Source: an uncultured Bacteroidales bacterium
GTDB taxonomy: Bacteria > Bacteroidota > Bacteroidia > Bacteroidales > P3
Assembly: GCA_905236405.1 (NCBI GenBank)
Contig: CAJOQB010000204.1
Location: forward strand, 1 to 10,299
Length of the DNA stretch: 10,299 nt
Direction of reading: 5' to 3'
Positions 1 through 6,719 of the stretch are shown piece by piece (within the stretch, counting starts at the first letter, position 1; every line of letters starts with the position of its first letter). The notes below the pieces were generated by a model. That model saw only the letters and a program-made list of their open reading frames with translations, searched no databases and had not been told where the DNA came from. The translations under genes were made by a program, and so were the position numbers.

Positions 1-590
1 CGCTCGACTCGCTCGACCCGTTGCCCGACTACCATCGTCGGGGATATACCGTGGCGGCTGAGAGGGGAGGACGCAAGATGCCTTTGGCCGAGGTGGGCAA
101 CTCGCCTACCGAATACCTCACGATGGATCTTCGTGGTCGTCGCTTGGCTTATTCGACCACCAACGGCACGGTGGCCATCTTGACGGCTCGCGGTAGCGAC
201 GAGGTGCTGGTGGGATGCTTTTCCAACCTCTCGGCTTTGGTCGACCGTCTTTGTCGTCAGGAGCGCGATGTGGTGGTGCTATGCTCGGGTTGGAAGAACG
301 ACCCATCGTTGGAGGACAGCCTTTTTGCCGGTGCTATGGTCGAGAAGCTCTGTGTGCAAAAAGAGGCTCAAACGGTCAACGACGCGGCGTTGATGTGTCG
401 GCGTATGTGGCAGACGGCTGCCGACGACCCCTATCGTTTCTGTCTCGAGGCGACACATGTGCATCGTCTCTGTTCGATGGGTGCCGAAGCCGATATCCGC
501 TATGCGTTCAGGATAGACACCTGTCGACTGGTACCTCGTCTCGATGCCGACGGTGTGCTCCGCTTGATTGATAATAATGAGGTGATATGA
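1..590 (+). CDS. comB: ComB family 2-phosphosulfolactate phosphatase, 5'-truncated by window edge
   Basis: The frame is open to the left edge (first whole codon at 3), so the true start lies outside; a TTG at 21 is only an internal codon. About 196 residues are visible, and ComB proteins are usually about 230-240, so roughly 40 N-terminal residues are missing. Family landmarks in order are AERGGRK, the GNSPTEY motif, YSTTNGTVAI, VLVGCFSNLSA, and CSGWKNDPSLEDSLFAGAMV. ComB hydrolyses 2-phospho-3-sulfolactate to sulfolactate, a step of coenzyme M synthesis in methanogens. Bacteroidota carry homologues but are not known to make coenzyme M, so the physiological substrate here is uncertain. The protein has no visible membrane segment and is probably cytoplasmic. 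Its stop codon overlaps the start of the PAP2 gene (ATGA at 587-590), suggesting translational coupling. Family assignment is firm; the exact reaction is inferred. Confidence 0.9.
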   Translation, partial: LDSLDPLPDYHRRGYTVAAERGGRKMPLAEVGNSPTEYLTMDLRGRRLAYSTTNGTVAILTARGSDEVLVGCFSNLSALVDRLCRQERDVVVLCSGWKNDPSLEDSLFAGAMVEKLCVQKEAQTVNDAALMCRRMWQTAADDPYRFCLEATHVHRLCSMGAEADIRYAFRIDTCRLVPRLDADGVLRLIDNNEVI

Positions 591-1315
591 AATTGAAAAA
601 CATAGTTCTGTTGCTGCTCCTTGTCACAAGCACGATTTGTCGTGGACAACAGGTGGACAGCATCGCTGCCGCCGATCGTCGCGACAACGCGGTGTTGCTG
701 CCTTTGTCGGCCACATTGGCGTTGGCAGGCACGTTGACCCATGCCATCGACGGTTGGGAGGTCATCAACCTCGAGACAAGGGAAATGGTGCAGCAATGGC
801 GTAGCGAACACGGCCCGATGGACGGGGCTCCGCTCCATTTCGACAACTATCTTCAGCTGGCTCCTGCAGCGGCGCCTTGGGTGCTGAAATGGGCAGGGGT
901 GGAGAGTCGCAGCAGCTACCGCGACCTCTTCTGGATTGAGGCCGAAGCCTTCTTGGCTTACAACCTTGTGGTGCAGACGGTCAAGTACACGGCTCATGTG
1001 AAACGGCCTTCGTCGTGGGCCGACAACTCGTTCCCTTCCGGCCATACAGCCACCGCTTTCTGGGGTGCGGAAATCGCTCGCACCGAGTTTCGCGAGACGG
1101 CTCCCTGGGTGGGTGTCTGTGCCTATGCTGCCGCCACTTTGACAGGATTCATGCGAATATACAACGACCGCCATTGGTTGGGCGACGTGATGGCTGGCGC
1201 TGCTGTCGGCATCGCTTCGGCACGGTTTGCCTACTGGCTGCATCCGCGGCTGATGAGTTGCTTTGAGCCACAACAGGTCGTCGACACCTCCTATAGTTAC
1301 AGTCCTTCACTCTGA
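587..1315 (+). CDS. Exported PAP2-family phosphatase
   Basis: This 242-residue protein starts with a Sec signal peptide: MKLKN, a hydrophobic leucine-rich core at about 6-16, and likely cleavage near CRG-QQ (about residue 20). The full three-part PAP2 (type 2 phosphatidic acid phosphatase) active site is present. Motif 1 is K133-x6-R140-P141, motif 2 is P150-S-G-H153, and motif 3 is R190-x5-H196-x3-D200. In this family the second histidine forms the phosphohistidine intermediate and the first histidine acts as acid/base. Members remove phosphate from lipid phosphates or pyrophosphates such as phosphatidate, undecaprenyl pyrophosphate or lipid A. The sequence does not say which one is used here. 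Several hydrophobic stretches (about 35-50, 110-130, 172-190 and 201-218) suggest a membrane protein acting at the periplasmic face. The start is fixed by the ATGA overlap with the upstream comB stop. The stop is 5 bases before trmO, so all three genes are probably co-transcribed. Confidence 0.92.
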   Translation: MKLKNIVLLLLLVTSTICRGQQVDSIAAADRRDNAVLLPLSATLALAGTLTHAIDGWEVINLETREMVQQWRSEHGPMDGAPLHFDNYLQLAPAAAPWVLKWAGVESRSSYRDLFWIEAEAFLAYNLVVQTVKYTAHVKRPSSWADNSFPSGHTATAFWGAEIARTEFRETAPWVGVCAYAAATLTGFMRIYNDRHWLGDVMAGAAVGIASARFAYWLHPRLMSCFEPQQVVDTSYSYSPSL

Positions 1316-1320
1316 CAACC

Positions 1321-1992
1321 ATGCAAGTTATCGCCCATATTCGAAGTCCTTACACCTCCAAGTTCGGCATCCCCCGACAGAGCAACATCGTCTCCGAATT
1401 GCCCGCCACCATCGTCTTCACCCCCGAGTACCGTGTGGCTGAGGCGTTGCGGGGCATCGAGGAGTTCGACTATCTGTGGCTTATATGGCAGTTTTCGGAG
1501 AATGTCCGCGACACTTGGTCGCCTACCGTCCGTCCGCCTCGTTTGGGTGGCAACCAGCGGATGGGGGTCTTCGCCACCCGCAGCTCGTTTCGTCCCAACG
1601 CGATGGGACTCTCGTCGGTGCGGCTGCTGTCGGTCGAGACACACTCTTCGGAGGGGCCGCTGCTTCATGTGGCGGGAGCCGACTTGATGGACGGCACCCC
1701 TATCTTCGACATCAAGCCCTACATCCCATACACCGACGCCCATCCCGATGCCCGTAGCGGTTTCGCTCCCACGCCTGCCCAAAGGCTGTTGCAGGTGGAG
1801 TGTCCCGACAACTTGCTGATGCTGATAGACGAACCGCTTCGTCCATCGCTGCTGCAGCTGCTGGCTCACGACCCTCGTCCCCAATACCAACATGATGCCG
1901 AACGCATCTATGGCTTCCCCTTCGCCGGTTGCGAAGTGCGGTTTCGTGTCGAGAGCGAGAGGCTGACGGTGGTAGCCATCGAAAAAGCTTAG
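1321..1992 (+). CDS. trmO: tRNA (N6-threonylcarbamoyladenosine(37)-N6)-methyltransferase TrmO
   Basis: The protein is 223 residues, close to the E. coli enzyme (about 235). TrmO (formerly YaeB/TsaA) uses S-adenosylmethionine to methylate t6A at position 37 of threonine tRNAs, giving m6t6A and tuning decoding in the cytoplasm. The family core is obvious. It runs from VIAHIRSPY at 3-11 and KFGIPRQ at 14-20, through RLGGNQRMGVFATRSSFRPN at 74-93 and AMGLSSVRL at 94-102, to DLMDGTPIFDIKPYIPY at 121-137. The smaller C-terminal domain contains HDPRPQYQ (183-190) and YGFPFAGCEVRF. The N-terminal beta-barrel fold is unlike that of most methyltransferases. The ATG at 1321 follows the PAP2 stop by 5 bases and is the natural start. 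The gene is last in the plus-strand cluster and is followed by a 75-base gap to the convergent hddC. Nothing is odd about the gene itself. Confidence 0.95.
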   Translation: MQVIAHIRSPYTSKFGIPRQSNIVSELPATIVFTPEYRVAEALRGIEEFDYLWLIWQFSENVRDTWSPTVRPPRLGGNQRMGVFATRSSFRPNAMGLSSVRLLSVETHSSEGPLLHVAGADLMDGTPIFDIKPYIPYTDAHPDARSGFAPTPAQRLLQVECPDNLLMLIDEPLRPSLLQLLAHDPRPQYQHDAERIYGFPFAGCEVRFRVESERLTVVAIEKA

Positions 1993-2020
1993 CGACGGTT
2001 TCCTCGGTTTCGATTACAAC

Positions 2021-2055
2021 AAAAACGAGGTTTTCGGTTGAATCCAAAACCTCGT
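2021..2055 (-). terminator. Rho-independent terminator of the hddA-gmhA-hddC operon
   Basis: A perfect 10-bp inverted repeat lies between the convergent trmO and hddC genes. The plus-strand arms are acgaggtttt at 2025-2034 and aaaacctcgt at 2046-2055, with an 11-base loop. Read on the minus strand, the second arm is followed at once by TTTTGTTG, the classical layout, about 13 bases after the hddC stop. Read on the plus strand, the stem is preceded by an A-run but followed by cttcgtgtatt, so it would stop trmO transcripts poorly. Some bidirectional activity is possible. Confidence 0.85.
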
Positions 2056-2067
2056 CTTCGTGTATTG

Positions 2068-2769
2068 TCATTTTATCGCAGGGAATTCCCTCTGTGCCCG
2101 AGCGTAGTCCTCGGGGATGCCGATGTCGATGAAATAGCCGTCGCTGGCCATCGCATAGAAAGGCGTTTGAGCGTATTGCGACTGCATGATGTCGCGTTCG
2201 AAGGAGAAGACGTCGCCCACCGTCCGACCGTCGAAAAGGGTGGGGCTGAGGAGATAGATGCCGCCGTTGATGTAACCGGCTCCTTGGGAGTCGGCTTTCT
2301 CCACAAACGAGGTGATGCGTCCGTCGGCGTCGGTAAGGACCGAACCGTATCGCGAGGTGTCGTCGACGTGACGCAGCACGATGGAGAGTGGTGTGTTGTG
2401 CATCTGGTGGAAACGGTGCAACGCCTCGAAGTCGATATGGAAGAGAGTATCGCCGTTGAGCACCGTGACGGCGTCGGTGTGGCAATGCTGTATGGCGTTG
2501 AGCAGGCCGCCGCCGGTGCCGAGGGGCGACAGTTCGCGAGCATAGCTGATGGCAAGGTCGCGATAGCGGTCGCCGAAATATTGCTCAATCACCTCGTGCA
2601 TATAGCCGGTGGAGAGCACCACGTGATTGTAGCCGTGACTTAGCAGCATGTCGAAGAGGTAGCACAGGAAAGGGCGTCCGTTGATGGGCGCCATCGGTTT
2701 GGGCACGTCGCTCACCACCGACTGCAGCCGTGTTCCGCGGCCACCGGCCAGGACAATGGCTTCGTTCAT
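2068..2769 (-). CDS. hddC: D-glycero-alpha-D-manno-heptose 1-phosphate guanylyltransferase (HddC-like nucleotidyltransferase)
   Basis: This 233-residue cytoplasmic sugar-1-phosphate nucleotidyltransferase has the Rossmann-like NTP-transferase fold. Visible motifs are LAGGRGTRL (7-15), the nucleotide-binding loop; VPKPMAP (22-28), with the phosphate-contacting lysine K24; LGTGGGL (83-89); NGDTLF (105-110), with metal-binding D107; FVEK (155-158); YINGGIY (166-172); and FIDIGIPEDY (213-222), with the second metal aspartate D215. The family includes guanylyl-, cytidylyl-, thymidylyl- and uridylyltransferases, and motifs alone do not fix the base or sugar. The assignment rests on its place 9 bases after gmhA and in the same operon as hddA. 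In that setting HddC transfers GMP to D,D-heptose 1-alpha-phosphate to give GDP-D-glycero-alpha-D-manno-heptose. It is the last gene before the terminator at 2021-2055. The ATG at 2769 agrees with the conserved N-terminal strand. Confidence 0.83.
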   Translation of the reverse strand: MNEAIVLAGGRGTRLQSVVSDVPKPMAPINGRPFLCYLFDMLLSHGYNHVVLSTGYMHEVIEQYFGDRYRDLAISYARELSPLGTGGGLLNAIQHCHTDAVTVLNGDTLFHIDFEALHRFHQMHNTPLSIVLRHVDDTSRYGSVLTDADGRITSFVEKADSQGAGYINGGIYLLSPTLFDGRTVGDVFSFERDIMQSQYAQTPFYAMASDGYFIDIGIPEDYARAQREFPAIK

Positions 2770-2778
2770 AGTGCGGGT

Positions 2779-3357
2779 CTATTTTTTGAAAAGGGCGGTC
2801 TCCACCAGTTCGCAGATGATATGGCCTATCAGGATGTGGCTCTCTTGGATGCGGGGGGTGTCGGTGCTGGGCACGTTGAGCAGCAGATCGCTCACGGCAG
2901 CCATAGCACCACCCGTCTGTCCAGTGAGGGAGATGGTGTGGATGCCCATTTCACGGCAAACCTCGTAGGCTTTCAGGATGTTTTTCGAGTTGCCCGAGGT
3001 GGAGATGCCTACCAAGACATCGCCTTTGTGGCCGGTGCCACGGAGCAGACGGGAGAAGACCATCTCGTAGCCATAGTCGTTGCCTACAGCGGTGAGGTAG
3101 GAGGTGTTGCAATGCAGCGCCTCGGCGTTGAGGGGAGGACGGTCGAAATAGAAACGTCCGCTGAGCTCGGCTGCCAGGTGCTGGGCGTCGGCGGCGCTGC
3201 CGCCGTTGCCGCAGAAATGAATCTTGCCGCCGTTGTTGAGCGAGCGGATAATCATCTGGGCGGCTTCGTCGATGCGGTTGAGGAAAGCTTCGTCGGCCAG
3301 AATCTGCTGCTTGGCGGCAATGCTTTGTTCGATGGATTGGGATATGCGGGGAGTCAT
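2779..3357 (-). CDS. gmhA: D-sedoheptulose 7-phosphate isomerase GmhA
   Basis: The protein is 192 residues, the same length as E. coli GmhA. It isomerises sedoheptulose 7-phosphate to D-glycero-D-manno-heptose 7-phosphate, the entry step of bacterial heptose-nucleotide synthesis in the cytoplasm. It is a SIS-domain protein: HFCGNGGSAADAQHLAAE at 47-64 and the phosphate-binding STSGNSKN at 119-126. Residues H60, E64, Q171 and H179 correspond, shifted by one, to the zinc ligands known from E. coli (H61, E65, Q172, H180), so the active site looks complete. The segment TPRIQESHILIGH (167-179) is typical of GmhA and separates it from DiaA-like SIS proteins. It lies 19 bases after hddA and 9 bases before hddC. 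Because hddA is present rather than hldE, the product is expected to flow to the alpha, GDP-linked branch rather than the ADP-L,D-heptose branch of LPS core synthesis. Confidence 0.94.
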   Translation of the reverse strand: MTPRISQSIEQSIAAKQQILADEAFLNRIDEAAQMIIRSLNNGGKIHFCGNGGSAADAQHLAAELSGRFYFDRPPLNAEALHCNTSYLTAVGNDYGYEMVFSRLLRGTGHKGDVLVGISTSGNSKNILKAYEVCREMGIHTISLTGQTGGAMAAVSDLLLNVPSTDTPRIQESHILIGHIICELVETALFKK

Positions 3358-3376
3358 AGGTTTTGGGATTATTTGA

Positions 3377-4396
3377 TTACACGGTCCATGTTTTCAGCCC
3401 TTCGGGGGCAAAGTCGTAGCGTTTCACATCGCCGCCGAACTGGCGCAGGGCTTCGGTGACATCGTAGCGGGTCAGGCCTGGACAATAGAAGAACATGAAG
3501 CCGCCGCCGCCGGCACCCGAAATCTTGCCGCCTGTGGCACCTGCCTGCTTGGCAGCGTCGTAGATGGCGTCGATACGGGGGTTGCTGATGCTCTTGGCCA
3601 TCTGCTTCTTGTGCATCCATCCGAAGTCGAGGATTTCGCCGATGTGGTTGACATCGCCTTTCAGCAAGGCTTCCTTCATCTGGATGGCTTGCTCCTTCAA
3701 TTTGTGCATCGACTCGATGCTGCTGGTTTTCTTGGCTTGCACGTTCTTCTGTTGCTCCTTGATGATGTCGGCGCTGACATGCGAGGTGTCGGTGTAGTAA
3801 AGCACCAAGTTGTGGTTCAACTCGTCAGCATAGCTCTGACGGATGCGGAGGGGGTTGACGATGACGTTGTCGTCTTTGAACTCCATGAAGTTGAAACCGC
3901 CGAAGGTGGCGGCATATTGGTCTTGTTTGCCACCGGCAAGCCCCAAGTCGACACGCTCTATCTCGTAAGCCAGTCGGGCGATGTCGTATTCGCCCATAGG
4001 CAGTTTCAGCCACTCCACGTAGGCACCCAGGATGCTCACCACCAAAGTCGACGAGGTGCCCATGCCGCTGCCGGCAGGAGCGTCGACGTGCGAGGCGATG
4101 CGGAGCGAGAGAGGGCGGTGGGTGAACTGGCGAACGATACGGTTGTAGACCCCTTTGTGGAGGATAAAGTAGCCGTCGGTGTCCACCTCCATGGCGTTGT
4201 CGTACTCTTCACGCAGGTTTTTCTCGGGTGCCTCAAAGACCACCTTGCCGTCGTCGGTAGGCTCGATGGTGGTGTAGGCGTACATGCTGACGGTAACGTT
4301 GAGGATGGCGCCGCCGTAGAGGTCGCTATAGGGAGAGACATCGGTGCCGCCGCCGGCCAATCCGAGTCGCAGGGGTGCTTTGCTTCTGATGAACAT
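3377..4396 (-). CDS. hddA: D-glycero-alpha-D-manno-heptose 7-phosphate kinase HddA (GHMP kinase)
   Basis: The protein is 339 residues, normal for HddA. It belongs to the GHMP kinase superfamily and is expected to phosphorylate D-glycero-D-manno-heptose 7-phosphate at C1 in the alpha configuration. All three GHMP motifs are visible. Motif 1 is RLGLAGGGTDVSPY (10-23). Motif 2, the phosphate-binding loop, is APAGSGMGTSSTL (106-118). Motif 3, KISGAGGGGFMFFY (291-304), is near the C-terminus. The block ERVDLGLAGGKQDQYAATFG (147-166) is characteristic of the HddA/fucokinase-like branch and includes the substrate-binding and catalytic region. A related alternative would be L-fucose kinase, but the length and the adjacent gmhA and hddC favour the heptose kinase. 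The gene begins 23 bases after the glycosyltransferase stop and ends 19 bases before gmhA, so one transcript is likely. Confidence 0.9.
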   Translation of the reverse strand: MFIRSKAPLRLGLAGGGTDVSPYSDLYGGAILNVTVSMYAYTTIEPTDDGKVVFEAPEKNLREEYDNAMEVDTDGYFILHKGVYNRIVRQFTHRPLSLRIASHVDAPAGSGMGTSSTLVVSILGAYVEWLKLPMGEYDIARLAYEIERVDLGLAGGKQDQYAATFGGFNFMEFKDDNVIVNPLRIRQSYADELNHNLVLYYTDTSHVSADIIKEQQKNVQAKKTSSIESMHKLKEQAIQMKEALLKGDVNHIGEILDFGWMHKKQMAKSISNPRIDAIYDAAKQAGATGGKISGAGGGGFMFFYCPGLTRYDVTEALRQFGGDVKRYDFAPEGLKTWTV

Positions 4397-4419
4397 ATGA
4401 TAATGGTATTATTCTATGA

Positions 4420-5541
4420 CTATATTAATTGTGCAATGGCATCGGTCATCTTTGACCATGCGTATTTCTTCTTTTCTTCCCTGACCCCTTCGGTGAAAGC
4501 GGCTTCGTGTCCTTCAGCGAAGAAACGCACCAAGGCGTCGGCGATGGCTTGTGGCTGCGGTTCGACGACATAGCCTATCTTGCCATCGGGCACTATCTCA
4601 GGCAAACCGCCCACATTGGTCACCAGCATCGGCTTCTCGAAATGGAAGGCAATCTGTGTCACGCCGCTTTGGGTGGCCGTTTTGTAGGGTTGTGCCACGA
4701 TGTCGCAAGCACAGAAGTAGTTGTTCACCTTGCTGTCGGGGATGAAGTCGGTACAGAGCACCACACGGTCGCCAATGCCCAATCGGGCAATCTGGTCATG
4801 GTACGGTTGAGAGTCGCCGTAGAACTCGCCGGCCACAATCAGTTTCACGTTCTGCTCCTTGAGCCGTGGATCGGCAAAAGCTTCGAGCAGCAAGTCGAGC
4901 CCTTTGTAGGAACGGATGAAGCCGAAGAAGAGCACATAACGTACCTGTGGGTCGACGCCGATGGCTTGCTTGGCCGCCGTTTTGTCCACCAACGAGCCAT
5001 AGTGGTCATAGAGGGGATGGGGACAGAACTGGCGAGGTTTTTTTGTGTCGAATAGACCGAGGTCGTTCAACACCGAACGCGACATAGCCACAAAGCCGTC
5101 GGTGCTACGGACAAAGTAACGCGAGAACAGCTTGTCGCCGATGCGGTGTTCGTGGGGGATGACGTTGTCGAGAATGGCCACCACACGAGTGTGGCGGTTG
5201 CGTCGAACCACCCGTTCGATGGTTCCCAAACAGGGTCCCATGAAGGGCAACCAGTACTTGGTTATCATCAAATCGGGACGCTTCTTTCTTATCTCGCGAC
5301 CCACTTTCAGCCAGTTCAGCGGGTTGCAAGAGTTCACTTTCCGATGAATTTTCAACCCTTGCGGAGCCGGCTCGTCACTATATTGTGTCTTGCCAGGGAA
5401 AAGGAACGAGGGGTATTGAAGCGAGAAGGTGTAGATTTCAACAGTGTGTCCATTCTCTTGATATTCATAGGCTATCCGTTCGTTGAAGGCCGAGAGGCCA
5501 CCACGATAGGGATAGGCAGTACCGACAATAATAACATGCAT
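4420..5541 (-). CDS. GT4-family glycosyltransferase
   Basis: This 373-residue protein has the two-Rossmann-domain (GT-B) layout of GT4 transferases. The N-terminal acceptor domain (about 1-195) starts with IIVGTAYPYRGGLSAFNERI, whose glycine-rich loop is typical. The C-terminal donor domain starts at VLFFGFIRSYKGLDLLLEAF (203-222) and has VKLIVAGEFY (232-241), YFCACDIVAQPY (275-286) and VTNVGGLPEIV (307-317). The usual GT4 glutamate pair (E-x7-E) is not evident: the corresponding region reads TATQSGVTQIAFHFEKP (288-304). I recall this variant in some Bacteroidota GT4 proteins, so it need not mean inactivity. There is no signal peptide or clear membrane span, so a cytoplasmic or peripheral membrane enzyme is likely. 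It is the first gene of the hddA-gmhA-hddC operon. A role in transferring heptose from GDP-heptose, or another sugar of the same glycan, is inferred from context only. The ATG at 5541 fits the start of the first beta-strand. Confidence 0.87.
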   Translation of the reverse strand: MHVIIVGTAYPYRGGLSAFNERIAYEYQENGHTVEIYTFSLQYPSFLFPGKTQYSDEPAPQGLKIHRKVNSCNPLNWLKVGREIRKKRPDLMITKYWLPFMGPCLGTIERVVRRNRHTRVVAILDNVIPHEHRIGDKLFSRYFVRSTDGFVAMSRSVLNDLGLFDTKKPRQFCPHPLYDHYGSLVDKTAAKQAIGVDPQVRYVLFFGFIRSYKGLDLLLEAFADPRLKEQNVKLIVAGEFYGDSQPYHDQIARLGIGDRVVLCTDFIPDSKVNNYFCACDIVAQPYKTATQSGVTQIAFHFEKPMLVTNVGGLPEIVPDGKIGYVVEPQPQAIADALVRFFAEGHEAAFTEGVREEKKKYAWSKMTDAIAQLI

Positions 5542-5564
5542 GGCGTTCGTCAGGTTTGGAAGTG

Positions 5565-5572
5565 CAAAAATA
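5565..5572 (-). promoter_or_regulatory. Putative Bacteroidota -7 promoter element for the glycosyltransferase-heptose operon
   Basis: Read on the minus strand, the sequence TATTTTTG matches the Bacteroidota primary-sigma -7 consensus TAnnTTTG. It lies about 24 bases upstream of the glycosyltransferase ATG at 5541, implying a leader of under 20 bases. At the expected -33 position I see only T/A-rich sequence and no clean TTTG, so support rests on one element, its position and the AT-rich setting. Confidence 0.5.
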
Positions 5573-5581
5573 CTAATTTAT

Positions 5582-5614
5582 TTTAAACCATATAATAAAA
5601 CTGGAATATTTTTG
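5582..5614 (+). promoter_or_regulatory. Putative Bacteroidota promoter for the protease-MATE transcript
   Basis: TATTTTTG at 5607-5614 matches the -7 consensus TAnnTTTG. A degenerate -33 box (TTTA at 5582-5585, against TTTG) lies 21 bases upstream. Transcription would begin around 5620, about 22 bases before the ATG at 5643. The leader is AT-rich and has no Shine-Dalgarno sequence, as is usual in this phylum. It faces away from the minus-strand element at 5565-5572. Confidence 0.55.
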
Positions 5615-5642
5615 TTATCATTGGTGCTTTAAATAATAAACG

Positions 5643-6707
5643 ATGAAAAAATTCTTTGTCACACTTCTTTTGCTTGCCGTCACTATTGGCGCCCGATGCC
5701 AACAGACGGTCGACTTCACCAACGTCGCTGCCAAGACCATCGACGCTGTGGTTCATATCAAGACCGAGATAGCCCGTGTCACCCCCATGTATCGTTCCTA
5801 TTTTGGTATCATCATCAACCAAGGCATGCAACGTCAACGGTTCGATGCCTACGGCTCGGGTGTCATCATCTCTACCGACGGATATATCGTCACCAACAAC
5901 CATGTGGTGCAGGATGCCGAGAAAATCACCGTCACCCTCAACGACAAGCGGGTGCTCCCTGCTCGATTAGTGGGTCACGATCCTGCCACCGACTTGGCTG
6001 TCATCAAGGTGGATGCCAATGGACTCACCTTCATCCCCTTCGGCAACTCCGACGAGGTGCGTATCGGCGAGCCGGTGATGGCCATCGGCAACCCCTTTAA
6101 CCTCACCTCCACCGTCACGGCTGGCATCATCTCGGCCAAAGCCCGCAACATGGATATCATCCGCAACAACAACTCGGGCGAGAGTACCATCGAGTCGTTC
6201 CTTCAGACCGACGCTGCCGTCAACAGCGGCAACTCGGGAGGTGCCTTGGTCAACACCCGAGGACAGCTTATCGGCATCAACACCGCCATCGCCTCGGGCG
6301 ATGGTTACTATACTGGCTACAGCTTCGCCATCCCCTCCAACATCGCCCGCAAGGTGAGTCACGACTTGTGTGAATACGGTACTGTCAGTCGTGGCTACCT
6401 TGGCGTTCAGGTGTCGGAGATGAGCGACGCTTTGGCCAAGAAGATGGGACTTCCCGACATGCATGGTGTCTATATCGCTCGTTGCATTCCCGAATGTGCT
6501 GCTGAAAAGGCAGGATTGAAGGAGGGCGACGTTATCCTTCAAGTCAACGGCGTCGATGTCGACTCCTATGCCCGCATGATGGAGGAGGTGAGCTACTATT
6601 ATCCTGGCGAGCAGGTTGAGGTGACTTACCTTCGCGACCGCCAGCGGAAACAAGTGAAGCTCACCCTGCTCAACTCCAAAGGTACTACCGACCGAATCAC
6701 CAAATAG
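5643..6707 (+). CDS. HtrA/DegS-like trypsin-fold serine protease with one PDZ domain
   Basis: This is a 354-residue exported protease. Residues 1-20 form a signal peptide (MKKFF, hydrophobic core at 5-15, probable cleavage near ARC-QQ). The trypsin-like domain spans about 24-245 and carries a complete catalytic triad: H87 in VTNNHVV, D117 in DPATDLAV, and S198 in NSGNSGGAL. One PDZ domain follows (about 250-345), with its carboxylate-binding loop at GYLGVQV (251-257) and the typical AAEKAGLKEGDVILQVNG segment (286-303). DegP/DegQ proteins usually have two PDZ domains and about 450-500 residues, so this one resembles DegS in domain count. It appears cleavable and periplasmic rather than membrane-anchored. 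HtrA proteases handle misfolded envelope proteins or regulated cleavage. The downstream MATE gene starts 12 bases after the stop, so co-transcription is likely. Because degP and degS have defined roles elsewhere, no symbol is assigned. Confidence 0.92.
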   Translation: MKKFFVTLLLLAVTIGARCQQTVDFTNVAAKTIDAVVHIKTEIARVTPMYRSYFGIIINQGMQRQRFDAYGSGVIISTDGYIVTNNHVVQDAEKITVTLNDKRVLPARLVGHDPATDLAVIKVDANGLTFIPFGNSDEVRIGEPVMAIGNPFNLTSTVTAGIISAKARNMDIIRNNNSGESTIESFLQTDAAVNSGNSGGALVNTRGQLIGINTAIASGDGYYTGYSFAIPSNIARKVSHDLCEYGTVSRGYLGVQVSEMSDALAKKMGLPDMHGVYIARCIPECAAEKAGLKEGDVILQVNGVDVDSYARMMEEVSYYYPGEQVEVTYLRDRQRKQVKLTLLNSKGTTDRITK

Positions 6708-6719
6708 CCTAATTTCCTC

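Noticed and set aside
500..1273. A 257-codon minus-strand open frame opposite comB and the PAP2 gene.
   Set aside because: It crosses the boundary of two convincing plus-strand genes and has a low-complexity His/Arg/Ser-rich translation.
3611..4573. A 320-codon plus-strand open frame opposite hddA and the end of the glycosyltransferase gene.
   Set aside because: It spans two real minus-strand genes and their junction, and its translation shows no recognisable domain, so it is a shadow frame.
5643..5702. The protease N-terminus considered as a lipoprotein signal (GARC before QQ).
   Set aside because: The residue before the cysteine is arginine, not G/A/S, and the position is not a proper lipobox; an ordinary signal peptide fits better.
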